The notes beneath the pieces are model-generated. The model was not told the DNA's origin and searched no databases. It saw only the letters and a list, made by a program, of their open reading frames with translations. Of a DNA stretch of 64,000 nucleotides, positions 10,789-20,773 are shown piece after piece. The stretch's first letter is position 1, and each line of letters begins with the position of its first letter. The position numbers and the translations under genes were made by a program. The DNA is from Siphonodentalium dalli (taxonomy: Eukaryota; Mollusca; Scaphopoda; Gadilida; Siphonodentaliidae), in assembly GCA_032622095.1 (NCBI GenBank), contig CP136063.1:26414987-26478986 (forward strand), given 5' to 3'.

Positions 10789-11639
10789 TTAGAACTCCTC
10801 TCGTTTTCTGAAATGTAGGTTCACCAAAGACTTACCACCAATAAACTGAATTGATTTTCCTGTGTCGCCACTTATATTTACACTAATTTTGTCAAAGTAT
10901 GACTTTGAAACTGGAACATAATGTAAATTTAAAAATTCATGTTTTACATGTAATCCGTCGATATCTCTTTTACTTCTGAAAGAAACAACTCGTAAAATTT
11001 GTACTTCAACATTTCCAACAAATGTGAATTCGCAATATCAGAATAAACAAACATTAGATTATGACCAACATTCAAATCTACACCAAACGGAAATCTATTA
11101 TTTGAAAAAAAATCTTCAGAAGCGTTTTCAGTTTTGTAACCCAACTTGTGCAAAAGACATTGTGGTAATTCAATTCCTAGTTTTGTGTTACTTAAACTCT
11201 TGCGAATAATTATCACACGTTTTGTAGCTTTTGAGTACCCGATGTGAAATCCGTATTCGTTTTGCATTGCTTCTCCAAGTGTTTCATCAATTACATCTTG
11301 CATTGTATCAAGTAAATCTGACGCAGAGGTATACGAACCTTTTTGTATCTGTATTTCAAGTGCATGAACGCCATCAGGTCTCCTAAATATCTTTTCTTCA
11401 AAACGATTTTGAAGAACAGTCAGTAATATTGCATCAGTTGTAATCAAATTGAAATTACACGAATCCCCTGTAACATTGTATGTTTCTGAAGGTGTTACCA
11501 GTTCGACTAATGCAACTTCCCATTTTTCTTTATCAATTTGAACTGGTTTTGGTAATTGTACAGTAAAACAACATTGAGTATTGTTTGGATACATTACCAT
11601 CGAACTGTCGCTCGGAATTGTAATGTAGAAAGGATTCAT
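10789..11639 (-). pseudogene. penton-like minor capsid protein, frameshifted
   Basis: The frame starts with ATG at 11639 and shows the N-terminal signature of Polinton minor capsid proteins: an early PNNT..FTVQLPKP segment followed by WEVALVELVTPSETYNV. The main frame shifts by one base near 11011-11020. The remaining ~75 codons, ending at 10789, complete the family's C-terminal strands, with YVPVS, FDKISVNI and LHFRKR. It overlaps the membrane-protein gene by 4 bp (ATGA) and precedes the basic-protein gene. The single-base break could be a real mutation or a sequencing error. Confidence 0.85.
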
Positions 11640-11899
11640 ACTTTCAAAATTTCTGCCGACTGATTTTTCAAATATTTCAAACGCGGTGTTGGTAAAATGT
11701 ACCCCAAAGAACTACTGAGTAAAATTAACCACAGTTCGTTATTTTCACTTTGTAAACTTAAATGAACAATTGCTGTAGCGATTATACCAACAATTATAAT
11801 AATTTGTGTAAAATATGTTACTTGATTTTTTGCAATTTTTTCTCCACAGATTTGAAATTGTGATGGAGCATCCAGACCAACTGAACCATTTTGAGACAT
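11636..11899 (-). CDS. small single-pass membrane protein of Polinton
   Basis: 87 residues from the ATG at 11899. A hydrophobic segment around residues 28-50 (QIIIIVGIIATAIVHLSL) is followed by a second hydrophobic stretch LLSSSLGYILPTPRLK. Small proteins with this layout sit next to the penton gene in other Polintons. The stop overlaps the next start by 4 bp, suggesting coupled expression. The function is unknown; an envelope or membrane-interaction role is only a guess. Confidence 0.75.
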   Translation of the reverse strand: MSQNGSVGLDAPSQFQICGEKIAKNQVTYFTQIIIIVGIIATAIVHLSLQSENNELWLILLSSSLGYILPTPRLKYLKNQSAEILKV

Positions 11900-11909
11900 G
11901 TTGAAAGTT

Positions 11910-13004
11910 TTATACCAAATTTGTGGCAGGTATCCAACTGTCAAATTTTTTAGGATAACCAGCCCAATGAACTTTAATTTCTCTAACTGATTTACCAGCA
12001 ACTTTTCTTGAACGTTTACCAACAACTGATTCAATTTCGTAAACTTTATTATCTTTTATATGTTGAATTTCTTTACCATAAAATGATCCTGCGATGTTTT
12101 CACCATCTAAATCTACTAATTTGTAAGTTAATGGTGTACTTTTACAAACTCTACTAATTTTGAAAAAAAATTTTGTCCAATTTGGAAGATATCCTTTATC
12201 AAAAGTTCTCTTTGTTTTATTTATTCTAACAAAATCTCCAACTTTCAAGATCTTATCTTTTTTCGTTTTTAACTTTCCATAAAGATTTCTGGAAACTTCA
12301 ATTTCATTTTATCGAGTTACTAAAACTGGTGCCATCTTAATACTTCTATGAAAACTTTTGTTGTAAGAATTCACAAAATCGTGCAAAACATCAACGTATT
12401 TCAAAGTTTGATTATGTGTAAAATATTTCCACATCTTTGTTTTCAATGTCCGTTGAAAACGTTCAACTATACTTGCTTTTGTCTCTGGATTCTCTGTTGT
12501 GAAAAAATGAATTTTCTTAGATTTCAAAAATTGTAAAAATAATTTATTTTTGAATTCTGAACCTTTGTCAGATTGAAATGAAACTGGTTTTCGTTTTGAT
12601 GATTTGAGAATTTTCTGAAATGTTTTAACTAAAGTTTTACCAGTTTTATCTTTAATTTTTTCAACCCATGCAAATTTTGAGAACACATCAATAACACAAA
12701 GTAAATATCTGTATTTGTCATTGTGCTTTTGCAAAGTTTGCAAATCTGCCAAATCAACTTGCCACTGAATATCAATTCCTGCAACAATAGTTTTACGTCT
12801 GCGAAATTTCCGAACAATTGGTTTGTGCAAAGTATATGTTTTTTGCCATTGTAACCATTTTTTAACATCTGAAAGTTTAATTTTGTTATTTGTTTCTTTC
12901 GCATTTTTAAAAAGTTGATTTGCTCCGCTGAAACCACCAACTTCTTTTGGATTGTAGTAAATTTCAGTTAGAAGTTTGTCAAATTTTATGTAAGTGGGGA
13001 CCAT
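11910..13004 (-). pseudogene. INT: Polinton integrase with chromodomain, one stop
   Basis: A retrovirus-like DDE integrase. The catalytic acids are near residue 84 (QVDLADL), 146 (QSDKGSEF) and 181 (IVERFQRT), with 34 residues between the last two. The C terminus is a chromodomain ending in WAGYPKKFDSWI, which in this family binds modified histone tails and guides insertion. A single in-frame TAA at 12309-12311 separates the catalytic core from the SH3-like/chromodomain part, with the same frame open on both sides. The start at 13004 overlaps the upstream gene by 19 bp. The catalytic residues are intact, so the stop is the only visible lesion. Confidence 0.92.
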
Positions 13005-13693
13005 CCTTTCAAAATAGATTTTCTGGTTTCTGGTGTGAAAATATCAACTGAACGTTTTCTTGACTTGCCACTACTAGGAGTTGCATGAGGTGTATGAAAC
13101 TCATCACCAGTGTGACCTTTTAAATGTCTTTGTATCCACAACCATCGATCCCTGTTACCTACATAATCTTGTGGTATATTAAGTTCCCCCAATCCACGTA
13201 GGAATGTTTCATAACCAACTGGGTCAAACCCTTTTCGGTGACGAACAACATCGTTTATCAAATCAATTATATTTGATCCAGTAACTGTTTCTGTTCCATA
13301 AATTAATTGTCCACGATCATCCCATCTAAGTTTAGGATTAGTTGACAACAATGATAAAATTTGTTGTGCTTTACCACGAAATTTAGATGGCACACTTTCC
13401 AATATATGGTCACTCATTTTCCCAAAGTTTTCAGATAACTTTTGTTCAGGTAAACTGAATTTTGAATTTAAAGATTTTTGTGAAGTTTTCAATTTGTACA
13501 AATTTTCTCCAAATAACTGTGACTTTTCTGATTCAGAAATATTTTTATCATAAACTGATTTCAATTCTTTGTAAGAATCTGAAACATTTGAAATTGCAGG
13601 ATCAGGAGGTAATTGAGATTTATTCATTTCTGACATTTTCCATTGTTTGAAATCTTCCAACGTTCTGAATGGTACAATAACCATTTTCTTCAT
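12986..13693 (-). CDS. conserved Polinton protein upstream of integrase
   Basis: About 235 residues from the ATG at 13693, with a second in-frame ATG three codons later. The C-terminal half contains the recurring Polinton pattern LRWDDRGQLIYG, then GSNIIDLINDVVR and DPVGYETFLRGLGELNIP. The N terminus is polar and helical. I recognise the pattern as a common Polinton gene but know no proven function. The frame is intact, and overlap with the integrase at both coding ends supports translation as part of a compact late gene block. Confidence 0.75.
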   Translation of the reverse strand: MKKMVIVPFRTLEDFKQWKMSEMNKSQLPPDPAISNVSDSYKELKSVYDKNISESEKSQLFGENLYKLKTSQKSLNSKFSLPEQKLSENFGKMSDHILESVPSKFRGKAQQILSLLSTNPKLRWDDRGQLIYGTETVTGSNIIDLINDVVRHRKGFDPVGYETFLRGLGELNIPQDYVGNRDRWLWIQRHLKGHTGDEFHTPHATPSSGKSRKRSVDIFTPETRKSILKGWSPLT

Positions 13694-13715
13694 ATTTATT
13701 TTGAGATTTAGTTTT

Positions 13716-14078
13716 TCAAAATATTTTGTTAACAACTGAACCTAATGTTTTGCTAATCAATGGAGCAAGAAATAATAATGGTAAAAAGCCACCTTTTTGA
13801 TTCAAAATTTTCTTCTTTTGTTGCAAAGGTTTGTTCTTGTCTGCAAGATATCTGATATGTTTACGCTTCGAATGTAACTTGCGGTTCTGAGCTTCATTCA
13901 GTTTTACATTACCTTTTAAAAGATTTTGACAACATTCTGAAATGCAATCCATCACTTGTTTCGGAGCATCTTTGATCATTTTCTTTTTATATGCAGATGG
14001 AACTTTACTCATTGCAACAATCAACTCACCATATTTTTTTATCAGCGGTGGTTTCCGGCTCTTAGTTTTTGAAGGCAT
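13716..14078 (-). CDS. conserved Polinton protein with C-terminal GGFL
   Basis: 120 residues from the ATG at 14078. It is Lys-rich and helical, with a conserved core (CISECCQNLLKGNVKL...IRYLADK) and a C-terminal motif KKKILNQKGGFLPLLFLAP followed by a hydrophobic helix. The same ending style recurs in the next gene upstream (KRKLILQRGG). Proteins with this motif occur in many animal Polintons and have been compared to adenovirus core or membrane-lytic proteins; I treat that as unproven. The frame is intact. Confidence 0.75.
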   Translation of the reverse strand: MPSKTKSRKPPLIKKYGELIVAMSKVPSAYKKKMIKDAPKQVMDCISECCQNLLKGNVKLNEAQNRKLHSKRKHIRYLADKNKPLQQKKKILNQKGGFLPLLFLAPLISKTLGSVVNKIF

Positions 14079-14134
14079 CTTCACAGTCTAAGTAGTTGTC
14101 TCAAAATGAGCAGAAAAAGTATATGTTTCATCTT

Positions 14135-14722
14135 TTATCTTTTCTGATTGAACCATTCTAAAGCTTCGAATGCAGATTTCGATGCATCAGACAACGGCAT
14201 AAATTTTGAAAATTCAAGATCAATAACTGGTTTTTTTTGTAACGGTTGATGTTGAGGGTTCTGCTGAGAAGGTATAGGTGTAAATTTAGAATGTTGATTT
14301 TGTTGAGTTTGCATCGGTGTAAACTTTGAATGATTTAGAGAAAGCTTTGTTTTACGTTTAGATTCTTTTTGATTACCTCTTTGTTGTGTTTGCTTCCGAG
14401 TAATCTTTGAACGTTTTGGAGAAACCTTTGATTTACTTTTAGATTGTCTACCAGTTTGTTCAAATGAATTTTTCAAAAGACTTCTAATTAAAACTCCTCC
14501 AAGAAACCCACTACCACCTCGTTGTAAAATTAATTTGCGTTTTGTTTCCATATCAGTTGATCGATCAGAGATTTGTTTAAGAACATTTTTATTTCTCTGA
14601 AAAAACTTTTTTGTCTGTGATGGTAATTTCCAATCATTTTCAAGAAATAATTCAGCTGCAAAAGTGAAGAAATTTATAATTTGTGACAGTTCATCATGAC
14701 TAAACATCTCGGTGGACGACAT
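14135..14722 (-). CDS. Polinton protein with RGG motif and Gln/Lys tail
   Basis: About 195 residues from the ATG at 14722, chosen because the open frame upstream (to 14791) runs into the ATPase gene. The N-terminal part is helical, with ELFLENDWKLPSQTKKFF. The motif KRKLILQRGGSGFLGGVLI lies mid-protein. A long low-complexity tail rich in Gln, Ser and Lys has three copies of a HSKFTP-type hexamer. The RGG/GGFL element echoes the neighbouring gene at 13716-14078, so the two may be ancient paralogues. Function unknown. Confidence 0.65.
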   Translation of the reverse strand: MSSTEMFSHDELSQIINFFTFAAELFLENDWKLPSQTKKFFQRNKNVLKQISDRSTDMETKRKLILQRGGSGFLGGVLIRSLLKNSFEQTGRQSKSKSKVSPKRSKITRKQTQQRGNQKESKRKTKLSLNHSKFTPMQTQQNQHSKFTPIPSQQNPQHQPLQKKPVIDLEFSKFMPLSDASKSAFEALEWFNQKR

Positions 14723-14756
14723 GGTTCTAAAATGAAAAAAGTAACAACAGCTGAAT

Positions 14757-15407
14757 TTATACTTTTGAATAAATGACAGGCCCTCGGTCATTAGCTGTCA
14801 ACCATTTATGAAAAATATCAGTTCTAATTCGCAAATAATTTTCTGTTCTAGGATGAAAATCTACTAAAATATATCCATGATTTATTGAAGTTGCATCTTC
14901 GTATGCTTGTTTCAAATGATTGGTTTGCATTTGATGAGCCAAAACTTTTATTTGATTTTTATCTCGAACGCTTTGAAATAAAACCATGTAGTGTGCATTC
15001 AAACTTATAGTTCTGCTACTTTTTGATTTTTGGAACATGTTTTGAGTAATGTAAATTATTGAAGCATTTCGATGGTGCCCTTTTCTAGTAAACCAAAGCA
15101 TTATTTTGTCTTCATCTTGTTCCCCCATCATGTCATCGAAAACAACAAGATGAGGAAATGATTTATCTGATACAATTTCCTCATCATCGTCTGGAATACC
15201 ATCGATAAACTTAACGTTATCAATTTCTTTTATACGATTGTATGTGTCTTGCCACTCTTTGTAACACCAAACTATTTTCTTTGCTGGTGTTTGGAATAAA
15301 TCGTGTTTAAATTCAATAACTTTTTTAACAAATTCTGTTTTACCTGATCCACTAGGTCCGCTGATAAAGAAATTACACGGATGTTGGAAACGTAAAGATT
15401 CTTCCAT
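14757..15407 (-). CDS. ATP: Genome-packaging ATPase (FtsK/HerA type)
   Basis: 216 residues from the ATG at 15407. The Walker A motif is GPSGSGKTEF near residues 17-26. Walker B is HLVVFDDMM near 86-94, followed by a sensor-like YITQNMFQ. Length and motif order match the A32-like packaging ATPases of Polintons and adintoviruses, which drive DNA into preformed capsids. The frame is intact, and this is the best-preserved enzyme of the element. It lies directly downstream of an unknown frameshifted gene. Confidence 0.93.
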   Translation of the reverse strand: MEESLRFQHPCNFFISGPSGSGKTEFVKKVIEFKHDLFQTPAKKIVWCYKEWQDTYNRIKEIDNVKFIDGIPDDDEEIVSDKSFPHLVVFDDMMGEQDEDKIMLWFTRKGHHRNASIIYITQNMFQKSKSSRTISLNAHYMVLFQSVRDKNQIKVLAHQMQTNHLKQAYEDATSINHGYILVDFHPRTENYLRIRTDIFHKWLTANDRGPVIYSKV

Positions 15408-15440
15408 GTTGTCACTTTGATGTCTAATCAGAGAGTGAAC

Positions 15441-16089
15441 TTAACGACGTGTGAATTTAGTTCTTAAACAGAAATCTCCAAAGCTGTAAATATCTCCAAA
15501 CATTTCAATAATCCAAGTATTATAGTCTTCTATTCTTCTGTTTGTTCTGTAAACAAAAAAATCATCCCCTATAATGTTTTTAATTTTTGCATATGTTGAC
15601 ATTTTTTTTGTTAACAAATACCCATAGATCCTAGAAACTGATTTAAAGTTCCCCCCCATCAAGAGGATAATTATCTTCATACTTTGTATAATGAATATAG
15701 TCATGTTCATCAAAAGTTCCTAAATCTAAATCTAAATGGTGTTGATCACCACCAAATATCCAAAAATCAGATATTCTTTCAATGAGAAAAAATGTTTTGA
15801 ATTTAATAAATGATTCAATATATTTTTGAGAGAAATGAGAAGATATACTTGACTCAAGATAGGCCAATCTCTGTAAACATTCGCCGACATCACAGCATCG
15901 TAGTATTGCTTTCTTTTCTCTTTCAAACCAGACTTCTTGTAATTCCTTCTTTATCTCTGGAATAAGCGTTGACTGTGCCACCAAATATCCATAAATCTTC
16001 TCAGCAATATCTGGAGGTACTACTCCTGCCAACATCTTGACATGAAATGACTCAACATCTCCATCCGTATGGATATGTATGAATACCAT
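15441..16089 (-). pseudogene. unknown Polinton protein, broken in a C7 run
   Basis: The frame opens in the 3' end of PolB. The likely start is the ATG at 16089, 38 bp inside PolB. It runs to a run of seven C on the plus strand (15651-15657), where the frame must shift by one base to continue to 15441. The combined product would be about 215 residues. Two segments share an IYGYL motif (near 15985 and 15625), hinting at an internal duplication. I do not recognise it. Homopolymer location makes a sequencing or slippage error plausible. Confidence 0.55.
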
Positions 16090-19000
16090 TGACGAGTTTT
16101 CGTTTTGTGTACACCGATCTGAAAGTTTTGGTTTGACACTCACTAATCAGTTGATGGTTCTTTTGTCTTTTAATTCTGGAAGGATACTCAACAACAGTTT
16201 TGAAATTTTCACGATCATTAACACATTGTACCATTGTTTCAAAATTAACTTTTTGACTTGTGCTGTAATCAAGAGTGATACCTTTTACCTTACATTTGGT
16301 GTATCTTATCCCATCTTTGATGTATTCATATCCGTAGTTCTTTGGCCCAAGTCCAACAAATTTGACAATCTTTGCATCTGGATGTTCGTCGCTCCATTTC
16401 CCCAATCTTCCTTCGATAGTTTTGATGTTCTTCTTTGATGGATCACTGACATACATACAGCTGTCTGTATCAAAATACAGCACTCTATCTCCAAGTTTTT
16501 TAAAAACTTTATACAATTGTAATCTTGCATACGCTGTAACAAAAGAAGTAACAACAACATTTGCTGAATGATGAGGTTCAATATTATCTAAGATATCAAC
16601 ATAATTTACCAGAATGAATTTGTCACCATCAAGAAGTGTAACATTTTGAACAATTATATTGTTACTAGTAAGCAATTCAAAATAACGTGATGGTTTATCC
16701 ACATACTCTGTTTTTGACATAAGATTTCTTTGTGCATTCTTACCCCATATACAATTAATCATAATTTTAGATATTTGACGTTTTCCTGGATTCTTCTCGA
16801 TGTTCTCCAATTTATACCCTCAGCTGCATAATAATCCTGTACAAACTTTTGTTTCTGTTCTTCTGTCTCAACACCAAATGGATAACCACTACATTCCTGT
16901 TTGATCTTTAGATGTTTGTCGATTAGGATTTGTATATTTCATCTGTCCAATCTGTCCAATGCCAAATTTGGTACACATCAAGTATTTTGTAGCCAACATC
17001 CATTGCTTTGAATAATTCTGGCGTGGTCCACACTCCGGTTATAGCTCGATCTTCTTCTGAATGGTTACATGTCTCGTCCTCATTGATGGCACAAGTGTTG
17101 CACAAAGTAAAAACCATTTTCTTGTTACAATGAATCGGTAGAACTGGAATATACAATTTCGATGGTGGTAACATTGTACATTTAATAAGCCCCGCATAGT
17201 CTCTAATGTGTTCTTGATCGATCTGCTCTTGGCTCAAAATTTCTGGATGTCCAACAGGGTAGAATTTATATTTGTTGCAATATGGATACAACGAACACAC
17301 ACCGATGAACTTGATTTCTTTTGTGGAATCTTGATCAATTTCCTCGTACAATTTGATGGCATTTGTACGTCCACCAAACAACGCTTCTCTTGGCAAAATA
17401 GGGTCTCGATGTTTGTAGAAAGATTCCATTTGTTGTTTGAATTTCACATCCGATTTCATTCTTTCGTCGATCTGATGCTCCCAAATTGATTCAACTCTGT
17501 AACCAAGACTTTCCAGTTCATCTTTCTTCTGTTGAGTTCTTGTATATAATTCTTCCATGGTGAGCATCGTATAGGGATTCTTGTATTGTCTGTTGTTGTA
17601 ACATTTTGGACATCCATGAAACAGACATCCATTCATCTCAAAAACTGTTCTTGTGGCTTCCTCATACCCATCGACGTAGTGTCCACCAATCTTGATTTCT
17701 CCTCCATTCAAAGCATGTTTGATTGTTATCAAACGTGACAATGATAGGTGTTGAAGCCAACGTATCGCTTTCATGGAATAGTTTTTAGCACATGGGTATC
17801 CACCATCTGGAATGATTCCAATTGTTTTCTCTGGCATTGAATTCTTCCTCCATGCCAAATTGCAAACTTGCGCCAATGTTATTGACTCAATAAACGGGTC
17901 AATCTGTTCTGTTTCCAATATGTATTTCCTGAATTTTCCACATCCACGGCGAAGAATATCCACGTCTGATTTGCAGTACTTCTCCATTTCTTCTTGGAAG
18001 TTGAATATCACATAATTTTCTATTTTCTCATTGTACCATTCAAAGAATTTCTCTCTATTTTCCACGCTCATCATGTCTGTTTTGTAGTAATCAGAAGCCA
18101 AGTAAGGTCCAATGTAATTTTGAAACTTTGCTGAATTCGCCCAATGTGGAAAGTGTCCTTTCGCCATCTCATTCAGCTGAAAAGTTTGTGGAAACTTTGA
18201 AAGCGGCATCATCAGAAAACTCAGAGAATCAATAACTTTCACGCTGTTGCATTTTAAACTGAGAATCTTGTTTTCATTCATTATCAGTTCTGGTTTATGA
18301 ATTCCACTTTGTATGAGTGCTTGAAGTAGAAACTGTGCATCGTATCCCTGAGCATTATGTGCTATTGCAACACATCCTTTGTGATCTTGATGGAATAACC
18401 AGTTTGTGAAGTCTGTTAAAACGTTGTCACCCTTGAATACAAATTCTCTGGAATCCGGTCCGCATGTTTCACATTTGTCTTCGATTGGTTTGCACATGCA
18501 ATCTCCACAAGCGGTATGTGCAACACAGAAGTTTGGAATATGAACACCTGTGTCTTGTCTGCATTTGTGAAATTACACTGTGTCAATGACCAGCATGCAC
18601 AAACAAATCTGCATCGATGATCGCCACGCCTACTGAATCCAATGTCACAGAATTCGCAGTAGTAGCTGGTGCCTAGAAATCCTTTGATTGATGTTATGGT
18701 GTCGAAGTGATTGTTGTTGTAGTAGATGTGTACACATTTGCTCTCCGAACACATTTCTGCAGGTTCAAATAGAAATCCAGCGCCAGCAAATTCATTGTGA
18801 ATTTTCACAACATATTCTGGATACAATATTTCTTGAATCTTGTGGAACTCATTGATACTGCAAACTGTATCGTGTGGAATCCCCGCACGGTTGAGTAGAT
18901 TTTTTGCTGCATCTGTTTGTGCTGTGTATATTGATTGTCTTATTTTTTTCCATTTCTTTGACCAGCACGCAGATCCGTCACTATCTGCCTTACACATTCC

Positions 19001-19867
19001 GACGACAATAGATCTTGCCATACACATAACATCATCAGCATTTTCAATCCGGACAATACTTCTTTTTACTTTTGTCAACTTGTTCTTGTCTGCAAATGGT
19101 CCATAATGTAGTGAGTGTCGTGTACCACCTTCCGGAATATCTGTAATGAAGATTTCGAAATTGAGTGCACCGTCATGAATTGTAAAGTCTGCATTTGATT
19201 GAACCAGATTTTGAATATTATCCATGAGTGTCTCACCATTCAATTCACTGGCTTTTGTGAATGGAATGAAAATGTTCATATCAAGTCCTGGATGATTTAT
19301 CGTAACTCTGATTCTTGTCTTCTCATTTGCTGAACATTTCTGTTTCAATTCTTCTGTCAACTTCTCAAATATCTCTGGAATGTTTTCGATTGGATCTGTA
19401 AATTTCTCGAATTTCACACCAAATTGTCGTGATGCTGATTAAAATTTTCTGGAAAATTTCTCCGAGTTCAGCTCCAATTTGAAATATTTTGTTGGATTGA
19501 ACACAACACGCTCTCTAGCCAGACTTCTCTTTCTCTTCCCACCAATTTCTCTATTCTGTCTTCGACCGCGTCCAATCTGACCATCACTAGAACTTTCTTC
19601 ACTTTCTCCTCCATCAGTTTCCATATCGCTCTCTTCACTTTCTGCCCTATCAGTTTCCATATTGCTCTCTTCACTTTCTGCCCTATCAGTTTCCATATCG
19701 CTCTCTTCACTTTCTGCCCTATCAGTTTCCATATCGCTCTCTTCACTTTCTGCCCTATCAGTTTCCATTTCGCTCTCTTCAATAACTGCAGGCCTTGGTC
19801 TTTTTCTAACAATATCTTCTTCGCTGGCGGAGTCGTCTGAAACAGGTCTTTTGATTCTCTTAAACAT
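16052..19867 (-). pseudogene. POLB: Protein-primed DNA polymerase B, multiply broken
   Basis: This gene would replicate the element from its termini. From the ATG at 19867 it encodes a nuclear-type basic start, a 12-residue acidic repeat, a conserved N-terminal domain with a Cys-rich YYCEFCD zinc region, an exonuclease-like domain (AHNAQGYD and YCKSDVD retained), and the polymerase palm ending in YFDTDSC and a terminal PYGW. Breaks are an in-frame TAA at 19439-19441 and frameshifts near 18555, 16920 and 16810. Palm motif A reads GVCSLYP where the family has an Asp in place of Gly, and the exonuclease-I acidic motif cannot be found near 18560-18590. The copy is therefore catalytically dead as well as frame-broken. 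Total length of ~1270 codons fits the family. Confidence 0.93.
19601..19785 (-). repeat. 36-bp tandem repeat coding an acidic 12-mer
   Basis: Five in-frame units of 36 bp encode variants of SDMETDRAESEE near the PolB N terminus. Units differ by one or two codons (E/D/N and RA/GG). The acidic array lies between two basic segments. It is absent from the divergent gene at 20089, which shares the preceding 32 codons. Confidence 0.95.
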
Positions 19868-20184
19868 TTTTGTCTTGAGTTTTTTGTCAGCAAAAAATAT
19901 TGCGACTGGCTTCTTCGGAGTTGAAGTGTAAAGTGTATAATTACACAATTTTACACTTGCTTTTATAGCATTTTTCATCGCGACTGCTATAAAAAGCAGG
20001 TGTAAAATTGTGTAATTATACACTTTACACTTCAACTCCGAAGAAGCCAGTCGCAATATTTTTTGCTGACAAAAAACTCAAGACAAAAATGTTTAAGAGA
20101 ATCAAAAGACCTGTTTCAGACGACTCCGCCAGCGAAGAAGATATTGTTAGAAAAAGACCAAGGCCTGCAGTTATTGAAGAGAGC
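19772..20184. promoter_or_regulatory. 200-bp-arm palindrome with divergent TATA boxes
   Basis: The arms 19772-19970 and 19985-20184 are inverted copies, identical apart from a mismatch and a 1-bp indel near the centre (pairs sum to 39956). Each arm contains a TATAAAA-type box, a TGTAAAATTGTGTAATTATA-like segment and the first 32 codons of a gene: PolB on the minus strand (ATG 19867) and the zinc-knuckle gene on the plus strand (ATG 20089). It therefore acts, by inference, as a bidirectional promoter. It may equally be a junction of two Polinton terminal repeats or a template-switch inverted duplication; assembly error must be excluded. Confidence 0.85.
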
Positions 20185-20673
20185 TATATTGAGCTGCATA
20201 AAGAAGATTCAAAAAAATCTACACAACTACAGACTAGAAAAATTCAAGATAATCTTGTCGAATTGAGACAGATCTCTACTGATTTGTTTAAATTTTGTAA
20301 CAAAATGCAATGGCAAGAGAAACAAGAGAAAAACAAAGCTGATAAAAATTGGAAACCGCCATATGGTTACTGTTACAAATGCGGACAAGACTCCCATTGG
20401 TCCTTCCAATGTAAAACAGATTTCGGCGACAAAAAAAATGTGAAAACTATACAAAAAAGTCTACAAGCAGTAACAATACAAGAACAAAATGCAGATATCA
20501 AAACTGAAGAGATGTCTACAACATCAGATGTTTTCAAACAACCCCGACCTGTTGATCCTACGAATGATTCACAGAACAAATCTGAAGATAAACATCCAGC
20601 TTTTGAAAATTCCAAGAAAACTTCCAAGAAAAAGAAGCTGAGACAATTCTACATTCCAAAAACAGATAAATAA
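20089..20673 (+). CDS. zinc-knuckle protein sharing PolB's N terminus
   Basis: 194 residues. The first 32 are identical to the PolB start through the palindrome. Then follow a helical Gln/Lys-rich segment, a CCHC zinc knuckle at C95-C98-H103-C108 (CYKCGQDSHW), a polar linker and a Lys-rich C terminus. The knuckle predicts single-stranded nucleic-acid binding. A TATA-type box lies ~100 bp upstream, and AATAAA at 20707-20712 follows the stop by ~35 bp. The frame is intact, unlike PolB. It could be a genuine element gene or a chimera made by the inverted duplication. I know no homologue. Confidence 0.65.
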   Translation: MFKRIKRPVSDDSASEEDIVRKRPRPAVIEESYIELHKEDSKKSTQLQTRKIQDNLVELRQISTDLFKFCNKMQWQEKQEKNKADKNWKPPYGYCYKCGQDSHWSFQCKTDFGDKKNVKTIQKSLQAVTIQEQNADIKTEEMSTTSDVFKQPRPVDPTNDSQNKSEDKHPAFENSKKTSKKKKLRQFYIPKTDK

Positions 20674-20773
20674 ATCGATACAAACATTTGAAAATTATGT
20701 TGTGTGAATAAATTATGAATTGAACAATCGTGTTTTTTTTTCACCTATGAAAGAGTAACCTTTTGGGGAAATG

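Larger units (their letters stand above)
8182..19867 (-). mobile_element. Polinton (Maverick) DNA transposon, degenerate
   Basis: Thirteen minus-strand genes are packed head to tail. They include the diagnostic Polinton set: adenovirus-type cysteine protease, double-jelly-roll major capsid protein, penton-like protein, retroviral-type integrase with chromodomain, FtsK/HerA packaging ATPase and protein-primed PolB. Gene spacing is virus-like, with 1-40 bp gaps and ATGA overlaps. At least five of the genes carry frameshifts or nonsense codons, so this copy is dead, yet long frames persist, so decay is fairly recent. Terminal inverted repeats were not identified; the right side ends in or continues through the palindrome at 19.98 kb. 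Confidence 0.93.
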
